Of a stretch of DNA of 64,000 nt, positions 32,359 through 43,348 are shown piece by piece. Where the stretch lies: positions 97,326,232-97,390,231 of the forward strand of contig NC_081554.1 in the NCBI RefSeq assembly GCF_963082655.1, given 5' to 3'. The stretch comes from Stomoxys calcitrans (lineage: Eukaryota; Arthropoda; Insecta; Diptera; Muscidae). The position numbers and the translations under genes were made by a program. Position 1 is the first letter of the stretch. The number at the start of each line of letters is the position of its first letter. Under the pieces are notes generated by a model. That model made no database searches and was not told where the DNA came from. It worked only from the letters and a program-made list of their open reading frames with translations.

Positions 32359-34229
32359 AATACTTGTATTGACGAAAATTCTGGGGGCCACGGATTCTCT
32401 GCAAGGGGCTACGCCTCCAGGACCACGTAATTCTACGCCAATGGTTGCCATCCTGAAAAACTTAGCTGATAAAATATTACATTGAGAGGATAAATAACTG
32501 AATCCTCACTCTCATATGTGTTTAAACACGTCGTTTTGCCAGAACATTAGTTGGTCGACAAATAACTTTATTACTATTTGCTTTCTTTGGGAAATTTATT
32601 AAATATTATCTCTACTTTGTACTACAAGTTTCATCTTTCAATCATCCATTAGGCAAGCGATGAAATCCACAAGTAAGAAGTCCAAGCATTTTTGCGGTTA
32701 CAATTAGTTTTCATTTTGTAAAAGGACCAGATTAAACCAGCAAAGGAAAGCGGTTATCTCGTTTAAGTAATCAGTATGCCCACAATAACAATGATAATCG
32801 TGTACCAACAAATAACAATTAAAGTTATAAAATAAATGTGGAGTAATTACAATTAAATTAAATTACTGTTGGATCATTTCAAATGAAATCAGTCTACAAA
32901 TATGTTATGCATATATACTATATGTGATTATGTTTTAAGGTAAAACGTATACGCCATTGGGGATATCATCTTACATGTATCTTGAATTGTGTGTGACTGT
33001 GTGATTTTGCATTTGTATGTGTTAATCGATGTGTATTGATGTTAAATTAATTACGCTATAAAATAATTGCAAAGATATGCCCACACATAAATACATGCTT
33101 GTATGCGTGCAGGTATATATTTGTGTGTGTGTGCGTGTGTGTATGTGTTTGTGTGTGCTCGTATCAATTTACAATAAATGTTTGTTTGAAACAATTTGAA
33201 ATCTAACTACGGCTACACATAAATTAAATTAATTATGGATAAACTAATTTACTTTAATTCCATTAATGCTCGAATGAGCTCTAATATTATATTACACTGA
33301 ATTGTTGATATCGATTTGTTGCTTTTTTTGGTTTCTCTCTCACTTTCTTTTGAATTCTTTGGTCATTGAATGTTATTTGGCATATTGTTGTCTGCAATCA
33401 ATTGCCTTGGTGTGGCTATAACATGTCCCCAAAGGCGTTTTTCAAATAATTAAGCCTCTGTTAACGCCATCCAGTTGGACGAACTCAGACGCACATCATG
33501 TTGTGCGTTTTCCTAGTTCAATTCGCATTTAATTGTTCTCTGATTGTGGTGGTAATGGATAATGCTCCCGACACTCATTCTACTGAACTCAGCCATTCTA
33601 CAGTCTAAAAAGAGCTGATGAGTTTATTTGTATTGGTTCGTCCAATTTCATTATTGATTTTGCAATAAAAATAATATTGACTTAATCGATCGGCGATAAA
33701 AAGCCGTATCAGTAAATTTGTAAATCACACCTTAGTTTGTTGCCGCATCCGTCATCACGTCTCCTGAAATGGAAATGAAGTTGAATAAAATTATTAGAAA
33801 ATATTTGTATTATTTATCAAACAGCAGCAAAAAGTATTCGCTTATGGGATTCGGTTTTTATAAATGAGGCCAGCATTTTTTGTTTAACCACTAAATGTAT
33901 AAACAACTGTTAAGTCAACATTATTATTTGCATAGCCGATTTTATAAAAACATTCCGTTGAAAAAAAAAGTTGGGAGTATATACACTGGGGACTCCTGAG
34001 GAACCCACCACTATGGATTCATCAAAACAAATTTGCACACGAATTAGTTTAAGGGTATGTGTACTTTACGTACCAAATTTCTGTCAAATCGGAACAAATT
34101 TTAAGATTCTAGGGACCGTAGATGCCAAATCGTAGAATGGCTTATATGGGAACCATATGAGATGGATGAAGGTTGTTGCTGAACACGAGACGTTGTTGCT
34201 GAACACGAGCCTGATGAACTATCGACCAC
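32359..34229. other. No gene seen; TG-rich microsatellite at 33121-33160
   Basis: Long AT-rich region without repeat termini. A TG/CG/TA dinucleotide tract lies at 33121-33160. A weak DINE-like phrase (CCAAATTTCTGTCAAATCGG at about 34075) precedes the non-LTR element. No host exon is recognised. Confidence 0.45.
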
Positions 34230-36120
34230 ATCGCTAAAGTCTGGCCGATTGCAAGAGACTGAAAATCCCCCTGCCACAATCGAGACAGGAGAGGATAACA
34301 TCGAAACGGGACCACGAAGTTCTAACGAATCTTGTGAGGATAAAATCCTGGTGGAATCAGAAGACGAGGCTAACACAACAGTGGTGGAAATTCTGAATCC
34401 TGACTACGGTCCGGTTTCTACAGATAAATCCCCACCATTGTAAGGCCGCTTCGGCGGCACTAAAGGTCCTCCTAATGACAGAGGGATTTGATATGGTTCT
34501 TATCCAGGAACCATGGTACGGGGAATGGGAGACACAGAGCCTGTATTCTTGCAAACAGTAGTCTAAGTGTTTTTCTTCTTCTTCTTCGCTAAGCATTGAA
34601 GATTAAGTAGTAGCCAGCCTTGAAATAAACAAGTCTCATTACTGGCTGGCTGCCCTATATATGGCACACGATTCAGAGATGCCGCCTTCATACCTTAAGT
34701 CGCTGGTTGAAGCCGCTTCTGTAAGGACGAAAAGCCTCATTGTAGGAAGTGATGCTAATGCAAATCACCGGATATGGGGAAGTTCGGATGTCAACGAAAG
34801 GGGTGAGCTGCTTATCGAATACGTAATAAGTTGCAATCTGGCGATTTGTAATAAAAGGGGCAAACCGACCTTTATTACCAGGAACAGGCAGGAGGTACTA
34901 CATTTGACCTTTATATCGGAAGATATAAGTTGAAGATTATGCGACTGGGAAGTTTTATATGACCCAGCTTCTCTGAACATCGTTTTATTAGTTTCAAGCT
35001 TGGAGAAAATATTGCAGTAGTGGTCCCTCGGCTAAACAGACGAAAGGCGGATTGGGATAAATTTCGGCACAAATTCTGTATATCTATCCCTTCTAGACCA
35101 GAAAAGGAAGTGGAAACTACGGAGGATATGAAGGCCCTGAATGACTCGCTTGTGTCAGCATGCCTTAGTGCCAAGCCAAGGGGCAAACAGCGACCGCCAT
35201 GGTGGACCTAAGAGCTCATTGGTCTATGGAAGGACTGCAGAAAACTCTTCAACAGAGCAAAAGCCACTAGAGCACCACACGATTGGGACATTTATAAGGC
35301 TAAGCTAAGAATATATGAGAGTGAGCTGAGAAAGGCTCCTGGGTAGAATTCTGCAGCTCCGTGGAGGATCCATCTGAGACCCCTAGGCTAAGAAAGATTC
35401 TGCCCTCGAGACCTATCACGGTGGGGTGTATTCAGAAGTCAGAAAATGTATGGACAATGTCTAGTGAGGAAATACTAGAGCTACTCGTTGATACACATTT
35501 CCCGGGAAATTATCCAACGAATAACGTGGCGCCAGAAGAGGTTGTCACTGGTATGCATTCTTCGGAGGCTATAAGGGAAATTGTGTCTGAGCCAAAAATC
35601 CTTTGGGCGATAAGAAGCTTCTACTACTTTAAGTCGCCAGGGCCTGATGATGTATCACCGGTTGAATTACAAGCTGTGTCTGATAGACTGGTTCCCTGGT
35701 TTAGGGAGATATACCCTGCTTGTATCAGAATGAATATATACCTGAGGGATGGAGGGACACGAAGGTCATTTTCATTCCGAAAGCAGGAAACCCCTACCAC
35801 ACGAAGGCGAAAAATTTTCGACCTAGTAGTCTGTCATCCTTTATGCTGAAGACTCTTGAGAGGTTGATAGAAACATATCTTAGGGCAAAGATCCCTGGAG
35901 AACGCCTGTCGCGGCAGCATCATGCATACAGTAAACCCAAATCCACTGAAAAAGCCCTTCACGTCCTAGTCGGCAACGTAGAGGATTCTCTCCCTATCAA
36001 AGAATATACAATGGTAGCATTTCTTGACATTGAAGGATCTTTCAATAATGTAAAACCGACTTCAATCATGAAGGAGTTGTAGTTTCTAGGCATCAACTCT
36101 ACCATAAGAAAGTTTATTAA

Positions 36121-36131
36121 TAACTTACTTA
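36121..36131. repeat. Target-site duplication, left copy (11 bp)
   Basis: TAACTTACTTA here is repeated at 36404-36414, flanking the inserted LOA 3' fragment. Removing the insert and one copy rejoins the reverse transcriptase frame of the host element (KFINNLL / TKRCITAVLG). Confidence 0.8.
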
Positions 36132-36148
36132 GGTTAGGTTAGGTTAGG
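36129..36148 (+). repeat. Four TTAGG units (3' tail of the nested element)
   Basis: Four perfect TTAGG units. On the minus strand these are the CCTAA tail of the inserted non-LTR fragment, overlapping the target duplication at their first three bases. They coincide with the insect telomere repeat but here are a retrotransposon tail. Confidence 0.75.
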
Positions 36149-36403
36149 TTGAAAAGAGGGTGCTGATATACACCTAAGCCAGTATCCGGCTTGTTGTGCG
36201 CTCTAAAAACTATAAAGCAACCTCTAAAAAGAAAATTTTAAGTTAGGAATTCCATGCTACTTACAAAATCCTTAATTGTTTTAAATACCACTCCCCTAAG
36301 TTGGTTCATGTTTGATATTGTGTCTCCACCTAAGAACCGGTATCTGTTGGACGCGAAAGCCGGGCAATGACAAAGGAAATGCTCCAACGTCTCATCATCT
36401 TCT
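36132..36403 (-). mobile_element. 5'-truncated LOA-type insertion with target duplication
   Basis: On the minus strand: a C-terminal coding remnant (GACGTTGGAGCATTTCCTTT, TCTTAGGTGGAGACACAATA), a 3' UTR (GTGCGCACAACAAGCCGGAT-like, related to 20790-20830) and a CCTAA tail. It is flanked by an 11-bp duplication, has a tail at one end and lacks its 5' part, the signature of target-primed reverse transcription. It landed inside a related element. Confidence 0.8.
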
Positions 36404-36414
36404 TAACTTACTTA
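36404..36414. repeat. Target-site duplication, right copy (11 bp)
   Basis: Exact repeat of TAACTTACTTA at 36121-36131. It continues directly into the host element's CTAAAAGATGCATTACTGCA coding sequence. Confidence 0.8.
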
Positions 36415-36504
36415 CTAAAAGATGCATTACTGCAGTCTTGGGATCTGTGAATCTAAGAAGATGGGTTAGCAGAGGAACCCCTCAAGGAGGTGTACTGTAC
36501 TGTA

Positions 36505-37420
36505 CCGGGCAATGACAAAGGAAATGCTCAAATGCCTCATCATCTTCCCCGCATACCCTACACATGCTATCACTTGCCGCACTGATTTTGCATAAGTGAG
36601 CTCCTAATCCTATGTGTCCCGTTATGATACCGATAGCTATACTGACTGTAATAGCCTCGTCTTTCACTATCCGGATCTTCCTATAGGATTTTCGTCTTCT
36701 TACGGACCGTTTTGCTTTTCTACAGTGTTTCATGCGCGCTCGTCGCCCACGTATTTAACTCGGACAGCGTCGCCCTGAAAGACATCAGGTAACCCAAGTT
36801 TATTGACGGCAGTCCTCTAGCCTTCACTGCCAATTCGTCTGCTTTTTCATACCTCCCTACTCGGCTATGGCCCGTCACCCAAACGATGTGAATCGTGCCA
36901 TCCTTAGAGGAAGCGTTAATCTCCTTCTTACACCCCAAGACTGTTCGTGACCTTACCGTCCAGGCTGTTAGTGCCCTGATTGCCAGTTTACTGTCCGTAC
37001 AAACATGACGACCTCGCTTTAACACCACACCACCTCACGCATTACTTGAACGCCCGAAACTCTGCCTGTATGACCGTATTATGGTCAGGCTGTCGAAAAC
37101 AGATTTTAGTCCCTATGTTCTCAATGTAGATACTCAGGCACAAGCTACGATCCATCTGTGCAGTATGATCTTCCAGATGGCAATGCCTCAAGTATTGTCC
37201 CAGATATTTGATAGGAAACCTCTTTTATTCCTTCCAAGTCTCATATCGTTGCCTTGATTATACCGCGATGGTATTACTTTCTCCCATCCTCTAACCATCC
37301 TCCCATCGCCTTAAGTCTCATAGCCGCAGCCGGGTGCCTGACACTTCACCTGTATGTGTATGGGTCGGATATCTAGAATAGTCTCCAGTGCCCTAGTGGG
37401 CTTGGTCCTTATCGCTTCGC
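36505..37420 (-). pseudogene. LOA-type fragment in reverse: connection region and RNase H
   Basis: On the minus strand, from about 37400 (LETILDIRPIHIQVKC, then GGCTATGAGACTTAAGGCG) to 36505. RNase H pieces include HVCTDSKLAIRAL (second catalytic Asp, present here) and WVTGHSRVG...EKADELAV (last Asp), then CRVCGEDDEAFEHFLCHC. Frame shifts separate the pieces. It is the downstream part of the same family as 34230-36500 and 19770-20830 but is inverted with respect to the reverse transcriptase segment, joined at about 36500 by a GTACTGTACTGTAC run. Confidence 0.8.
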
Positions 37421-38290
37421 CTAACCGATTTTCATGAAATTTTCACAAATGGTAAAGATTACTTAATTTTTTAATATTTGATGAAGGGGCGGACCCTTAC
37501 CCTAATTTTCTAAAATGCCAGCAATCGGAGATGGGTGCACCGATTTAAGCGAAATGTTGTATGCCAACTTATAGCACGCCAAAAACACAATATTGGTATA
37601 AAATTTTGGAGCAAATAACCTGGGATGACGCCCCATCCCATAACCCACCCCAACGGACATGTTTACCGATTGGGACAATATGGGTATCAAATGAAAGGTA
37701 TTTGGGAGTTATATACGAATATGGTGCTAAAAATTGGGTACAAGTATATAGGGGGCCGCTCCAGGACCATAAGTAACGCCCAAATGTAAAAGTGGACCGA
37801 TTGGGAAAATTTGGGACTCAAATGAAAGGTATTTGGAAGTTTGAAAGGAATATGGTATTACAAATTGAGTAGAATATGAATATGGTGTCAAAAAATACCA
37901 AGGGCGTGCCCCACGAGTACAGCCCAAAACAAAAAGGGGACCGATCATGACAATATAGGACCTCAATGAAAGGTATTTAGGAGTAGAGTATGAATAGTAA
38001 GTATCTAGGGAGCCGTCGTAAGCCCAAAAACTCAAAAAATCAAAGTAGACCGATCGGTACAGTAAAAGGTACTCGGGAGTAGAATACGAATATGGTGCCA
38101 AAAATCCAAGTACCAAGGGCGCCAACCCAAGCCCAAAACCGCATCAAAAGTACCGCCCAAAATCAAAAGTGGACCGATCGGGACCACATGGGACTCCAAT
38201 GGAAGGTATTCAAAAGAAGAGTACCAATACGATTATCGAATATTAAAAATTGGGTGTAATTACCAAGGGACCGCTCCAAAACCAACACCG
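37421..38290 (-). mobile_element. Family E tandem element fragment
   Basis: Minus-strand family E: GGGGCGGACCCTTACCCTAATTTTC near 37488 (compare 63610), then repeated words ATGAAAGGTATTTGGGAGT near 37692, 37821 and 37968 and further decayed copies to 38290, spaced about 130 to 150 bases. No coding content; the overlapping frames (MPTYSTPK..., STPEYLLL...) only reflect the repeat. Confidence 0.65.
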
Positions 38291-38608
38291 TCCCAAGTAA
38301 GCATATTAGACCATCATGAAAGATCTATGGTCTAATATGTCAAATAAATTGTCTTTAGGTCTTAGCGTCAGTGGGTTCGACCCTCTCCTGACACACCAAA
38401 CTGTCATGTAGGACGACAGAGAATGTATTGTACACAAATGAAAGGATGTGTCAGAGGGCAATCACCCTCCCCCTATCCTACACAAAAAACAGTAATTAAA
38501 AATAATATATGAAGGCCGATTAGGATAGAATAGAACAATAATAAAAGATCTTTGGTAAAAGAGTTCACTCTTTACGCTCAAATTAGAATAGACACAGGAG
38601 GACCAGCA
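38291..38608. other. No gene seen; one box-B-like word
   Basis: Contains GGGTTCGACCCTC at about 38370, close to a pol III box B, but no box A at a suitable distance, so I do not call a tRNA or SINE. Otherwise unassigned. Confidence 0.35.
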
Positions 38609-39043
38609 GATCGGCCAAATTAGGGCCGATCTGAACCAAATTGAGGAAGGATGTCGAAGGGCCTAACACAACTCACTCTCCCACATTTTAGCAAAATCGG
38701 ATAATAAATGTGGCTTTTATGGGTCTAAGACCCTAAATTGGCCGATCGGTCTATATTAGGGCTATATCAAGATATAGTCCGATATAGCCCATCTTCGAAC
38801 TTAACCTGCTTATGGACAAAAACAAAAAGAATCTGTGCAAAGTTTCAGCTCAATATCTATGATTTCAATATCTATCTATATGATTTCAACATACAGACGG
38901 ACATGTCTAGATCGTCTTAGATTTTTACACTGATCGAGGATATATATATATATATACTTTATAGGATCGGAAAAGGATATTTCGGTGTGTTGCAAACGGA
39001 ATGACAAAATAAATATACCCCCATCCTTCGGTGGTTGGTATAA
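38609..39043 (-). mobile_element. Family B DINE-1-like element, 3' truncated
   Basis: About one core unit (GAAGGATGTCGAAGGGCCTAAC), then CCATCTTCGAACTTAACCTGC, a reduced ACAGACGGACATGTC tract, TATATATATATATACTTTATAGG (an expanded TA run at 38940-38957) and the terminus CCTTCGGTGGTTGGTATAAT. Confidence 0.75.
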
Positions 39044-39283
39044 TGATTTGTGTGGATCTAAACGATGCCCTAGCTCTGAATATTTTGATAGCCATCTTCA
39101 AGAAGGCTATGTATGCCTACTATGGTTATAAATAATATTGTAGGTATTTGATAGTAGAAATCGAATTTGATATCCAATTTAGAGGCCAAGTGTTTTAAGG
39201 TCCTCTCACCCCATAAACCCCCTTTAAACAATGGAAATTGGGGCTCAAAAAAGAAATTTAAGAGAAAACCACAATGCCGATAT

Positions 39284-40152
39284 TTATGCCCTACACCACC
39301 ACTGTGGTACAGGGTATTATAAGTTTGTGCATTCGTTTGCAACGCTAAGAAGGAGACTAGGAGGACCTATTGAAAAGTATACAGATCGACTTAGAATCAC
39401 TTCCTGATTCGGTTCAGCTATGTCCGTCTGTCCGTCGGTCTGTTTGTCCATGTATTCTTGTAATCAAGGTACACGTCGTATTTGTTGTCCGATTGTCACA
39501 AAATTTTGTACAAGTCACTTTTTTGGTTCAAAGATGAACGCTATTGATTTTGAAAAAAATCAGTTCAGATTTAGATACAGCTCTCATATATATCTTTCAT
39601 CCGATATGGCCTATTAAGATTGTAGAAGCCACAATTTTAGTCCGATCTTTACAAAATCTTATATGAAATGTTTCATTTAAAGTTTCAACATCATAAAAAT
39701 CGGTCTAGATTTAGATATAGCTTACATACATATCTTTCATCCGATATGGTCTATTAATGCTGTAGAAGCCACAATTTTGGTCCGATCTTTACAAAATTCT
39801 CCACGAGATGTTTTACTTGACGTCCCAATACATTTGCATAATTTCATAAAAATCGGTTCAGATTTAGATATATCTTCCATATATATCTATCATCCAATAT
39901 GGCCTTTGAAGGCTGTAGAAGCCATAGTTTTATTCCGATCCTTACAAAATTTTGTATGAAATGTTTTATATGGCATTCCGATATGTGTGTAAAATTTCGG
40001 TCCACATTTAGATATAGTTCCCATATATATATTCCATCCGATATGCCCTTTTAAAGCTGTACAAGCTACAATTTTGGTATGATCTTTATAAAATTTGGCG
40101 TGAGGTTTTATATGACGTCTTAGTATGACTTTTGCCTTTCCTTACTGGTTTT
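39284..40152 (+). mobile_element. Family D DINE-1-like element with a family C-type tail
   Basis: 5' terminus TTATGCCCTACACCACCACTG with GTGGTACAGGGTATTATAAG, AATCACTTCCTGATTCGG, GTCCGTCTGTCCGTCGGTCTG (39421), then about five core units with CATATATATCTTTCATCCGATATGG near 39586, 39729, 39876 and 40020. The 3' tail GACTTTTGCCTTTCCTTACTGG is the same as in family C, but the hairpin arm before it is missing. Confidence 0.8.
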
Positions 40153-40640
40153 TCATGGCTAAGTGCGTCGGTGGCCGCCCCACCCTACATACTCTTTAAA
40201 ATGGATTTATTTGTGTTTTATGGCAAAAAGGGGCTGTAACTTGGTATCTATTTTATGGCCAAGTATTTCAGGGATGCTTCACCTCATAAACTACCCCTAA
40301 ACCACACATATATATGAATGCAATAAGAATGTCAAATGTGGTTTTTGGGAGTAGAATGTATGAGTAGTAGGAGAGTATGATTTTGATATCCACTTTCGGG
40401 GCAAAGGGTTTGGCTACTTCAATTCACCACCAATATCAAGAGAATGAAGTAGATCTAACCTCCAAACTTTATTGGACGGACCCTCCCTTACCCTAAAATC
40501 TCGGCGATGGGTGGGACGATTTAAGCGAAATTTAGTTTGTTTATAAAAACTCTAAAATAGAAATTTGGTATCCTTATTTTGGGTGAGGTATCTAGGGCGG
40601 CCGCTCTATCTCCAAAGCCCGCCAAATGAAAATATAGACT

Positions 40641-42138
40641 AACAAGTAAGAGCGTGCTAAGTTCGGCCGGGCCGAATCTTATATACCCTCCACCATTGAT
40701 CGCATTTGTCGAGTTCTATGCGCGGTATCTCTTTTTAGACAAATAATAATAATTGAATAAGAACTGTTATCCTATTGGAGCTATATCAAGTTATAGTCCG
40801 ATTTGGACCATAATTGAATGCTGATTGCCATTGTAGAAGTCATTGTGTAATATTTCAGTTCATTCGGATAAAAATTGCGCCTTGTAAGGGCTCAAGAAGC
40901 AAAATCGGGAGATAGGTTTATATGGGAGCTGTATCAAGCTATAGATCGATTCAGACCATACTAGACACGTATATTGAAGGTCATGAGAGAAGGCCTTGTA
41001 CAAAATTTCAGCCAAATCGGATGAGAATTGCGCCCTCTAGAGGTTCGAGAAGTCAAGATCCCAGATCGGTTTATATGGCAGCTATATCAGGTTCTATATC
41101 GATTTAGGCCATACTTAGCACAGTTATTGGAAGTCATAACAAAACACCTCATGCAAAATTTAAGCCAAATCGGACGATAATTGCGCCCTCTAGAGGCTCA
41201 AGAAGTCAAGACCAAAGATCGGTTTATATGACAGCTATACCAGATTATGAACCGATTTGAACCATACTTAACAAAATACGTCGTGCAAAATTTCATTCCA
41301 ATCGGATAAGATTTGCGCCTTCTAGAGGTTCACGAAGTCAAGACCCAAGATCGGTTTATATGGCAGCTATTTCAGGTTATGGACCGATTTATACCATACT
41401 TTGCACAATTGTTGGATATCATACCAAAACACGTCGTGCAAAATTTAATTCAAATCGAATAAGAATTGCGCACTCTAGAGGCTCAAGAAGTCAAGACCCA
41501 TGATCGGTTTATATGGCAACTATATCAGGTTATGGACCGATTTGAACCATACTTGCCACAATTGTTGGATATCATAACAAAATACGTCGTGCAAAATTTC
41601 ACTCAAATCGGATAAGAATTGCGCACTCTAGAGGCTCAAGAAGTCAAGACCCAAGATCGGTTTATATGGCAGCTATATCAGGTTATGGACCGATTTGAAC
41701 CATACTTGGCACAATTGTTGGATATCATAACAAAATACGTCGTGCAAAATTTCATTCAAATCGGATAAGAATTGCGCACTCTAGAGGCTCAAGAAGTCAA
41801 GACCCAAGATCAGTTTATATGGCAGCTATATCAAAACATGGACCGATATGGCCCATTTACAATACCAACCGACTTACACTAATAAGAAGTATTTGTGCAA
41901 AATTTCAAGCGGCTAGCTTTACTCCTTCGGAATTAGCGTGCTTTCGACAGACAGACGGACGGACGGACGGACAGACGGACGGACGGACGGACAGACGGAC
42001 GGACATGGCTAGATCGACATAAAATTTGGCGACGATCAAGAATATATATACTTTATGGGGTTTCAGACGAATATTTCGAGTAGTTACAAACAGAATGACG
42101 AAATTAGTATACCCCCCATCCTATGGTGGAGGGTATAA
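40641..42138 (-). mobile_element. Family A DINE-1-like element, full length, most regular core
   Basis: Left 3' terminus AACAAGTAAGAGCGTGCTAA with a perfect hairpin TTCGGCCGGGCCGAA and TATACCCTCCACCATTG. Eight or so core units; the last four have ATCGGTTTATATGG-type anchors at 41353, 41506, 41659 and 41812, exactly 153 bases apart and nearly identical. A GACGGACGGACGGACGGACA tract occupies 41947-42004. Right terminus is CCTATGGTGGAGGGTATAATA. It is the best-preserved A copy with the 1502 copy. Confidence 0.9.
41947..42004 (-). repeat. GTCC/GTCT microsatellite of the family A element
   Basis: Read here as GACAGACGGACGGACGGACG with three spaced GACA interruptions. It is the same internal microsatellite as at 1639-1721 but with a regular higher-order pattern of GACA about every 20 bases. 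Confidence 0.9.
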
Positions 42139-42440
42139 TAATGCCAATATGGGGTTCAAATGAAAGGTATTTGAGACTCGAGCATAAATCTGATATATGG
42201 GGGTGCACCTCACCCCCAAAAATACCACCATACCGGACATATTTACTGACCATAGCAATATAAGGCTCAAATGAGAGGTATTTGAGAGTAGAGCACCAAT
42301 ATGATATCTACATTGGAGCGAAATATCTGAAAGACCGTATAAGCACCCCCAAACTGGACTTATTTCCTGTATAGGGCTCAGATAAAAAAGATTGTGATAG
42401 AAGGCGCAGAGGAGCGGGCCCTGTCCAGCTAGTTAGTAAT

Positions 42441-43348
42441 AAGATTGAACATTAATATGAATTTTTATGAGTTCTATACATTTTTGAAAACTGTACATTT
42501 TTGGGGAGTCACTAGTCAACTCACAGTATACAAGAATACAGGTTGGTTGACATGAAGTATTACCAATTCAAGCTACCATATCTTTTTTGTGTGAAAATAG
42601 ATTTTATTGATTACAAAGACAAAAATGTGTAGAAGTAATCTAAATTTCATAATCCATTCACTTTTGCTCTATATGAACACATTTTGTCCTAAATATTGTT
42701 CTGATTTGCTAAATAAAATGAAAGTTGCACGAAAGTGATCAATTTCCCAACATAGTCTACTCTCACAAGAAATTTTCCCAACCGAGCAAGTCGTATACTC
42801 CCAAGATGATAGTGTGTTCTTTACCGAGCTCACGTACAAGTATTTGAGACTACGAACGGCCAGTAATTTTCCATCTCAAGTAATGGACGGACAGCTGTGT
42901 CCGCCGATGGCAGGTCGTCAAAGAAAATGTGACTTGCTATCGGGAAAATATTTTGGAATCTGTAAAGTTACATAAATCTTGTTTAAGCAAGAATGCTTAA
43001 AAAATTATGTTCCGCCCTTCAATTCGTTTGTTTGTTATACTTTGTGTTTTTTTGTTTCTTTGTAATAAAAACTGCAATTTGACTTAAATTTTGTTTTTTC
43101 CGATAATCCAGACTTATCCCGACAGTTAGTTTTGCATTTCCCAACTTGGGGGTCCTGGCAAGCCTAACATGAACCCATAACAAAGAGGGTATGTTTTTAC
43201 CTGAAGATAAATTTTCTGCTCGTCGAAAAGAATTTCTTCGATTTATTTCTTATTTTCGATTTATTTCCTATTATCTTCCTAATGTCATCTTCGTCCGAAT
43301 GCACGCTACTTCTCTTTCATCATTCTCCTCGTCTGATAATCCAAAATA
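42441..43348. other. No gene seen; unassigned
   Basis: AT-rich DNA without repeat termini. No frame over 60 codons shows a recognisable motif before the transposase remnant. Confidence 0.45.

Larger units (their letters stand above)
34230..36500 (+). pseudogene. LOA-type non-LTR retrotransposon: endonuclease and reverse transcriptase, frame-broken
   Basis: A frame ending at 34441 is acidic (ETGEDNIETGPRSSNESCED) and could be the ORF1 C-terminus. ORF2 begins near 34431 with KAASAALKVLLM and the QEPWY endonuclease motif, then breaks. At 34661-34933 comes GSDANANHRIWGSSD (metal-binding Asp) and VLHLTF, then SEHRF at about 34976; usual family residues are Asp in both LDLTF and SDHR, so two catalytic positions look changed. 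Reverse transcriptase motifs appear at 35620-35680 (KSPGPDDVSP), 35720-36080 (FRPSSLSSFMLKTLERL, AFLDIEGSFNNV) and, after a nested insertion, GTPQGGVL at about 36475. Stops and shifts at about 34555, 34934, 35209, 35344 and 36080 make it inactive. The frame stops abruptly at about 36500 where the sequence inverts. Confidence 0.8.
39044..42440 (-). mobile_element. Family E element interrupted by family D and family A
   Basis: Three E pieces: 39044-39283, 40153-40640 and 42139-42440. They carry GATATCCAATTTAGAGG, GTTTTTGGGAGTAGAATG, CCCTCCCTTACCCTAAAATCTCGG and TCAAATGAAAGGTATTTGAG phrases of family E. D (39284-40152) and A (40641-42138) lie between the pieces. Whether all three pieces came from one original array cannot be proven from this window. 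Confidence 0.55.

Noticed and set aside
36129..36148. Interstitial telomere (TTAGG)n
   Set aside because: The four units are the tail of a 5'-truncated retrotransposon fragment bounded by a target duplication; Diptera do not use TTAGG telomeres.
36400..37420. Twin-priming inversion of a single LOA insertion
   Set aside because: Twin priming inverts the 5' part and leaves a sense 3' part with a tail; here the upstream part is in sense and the downstream part is inverted, with no tail at the outer end.
38340..38400. Second SINE or tRNA based on GGGTTCGACCCTC
   Set aside because: Box B-like word only; no box A at a suitable distance and no SINE body next to it.
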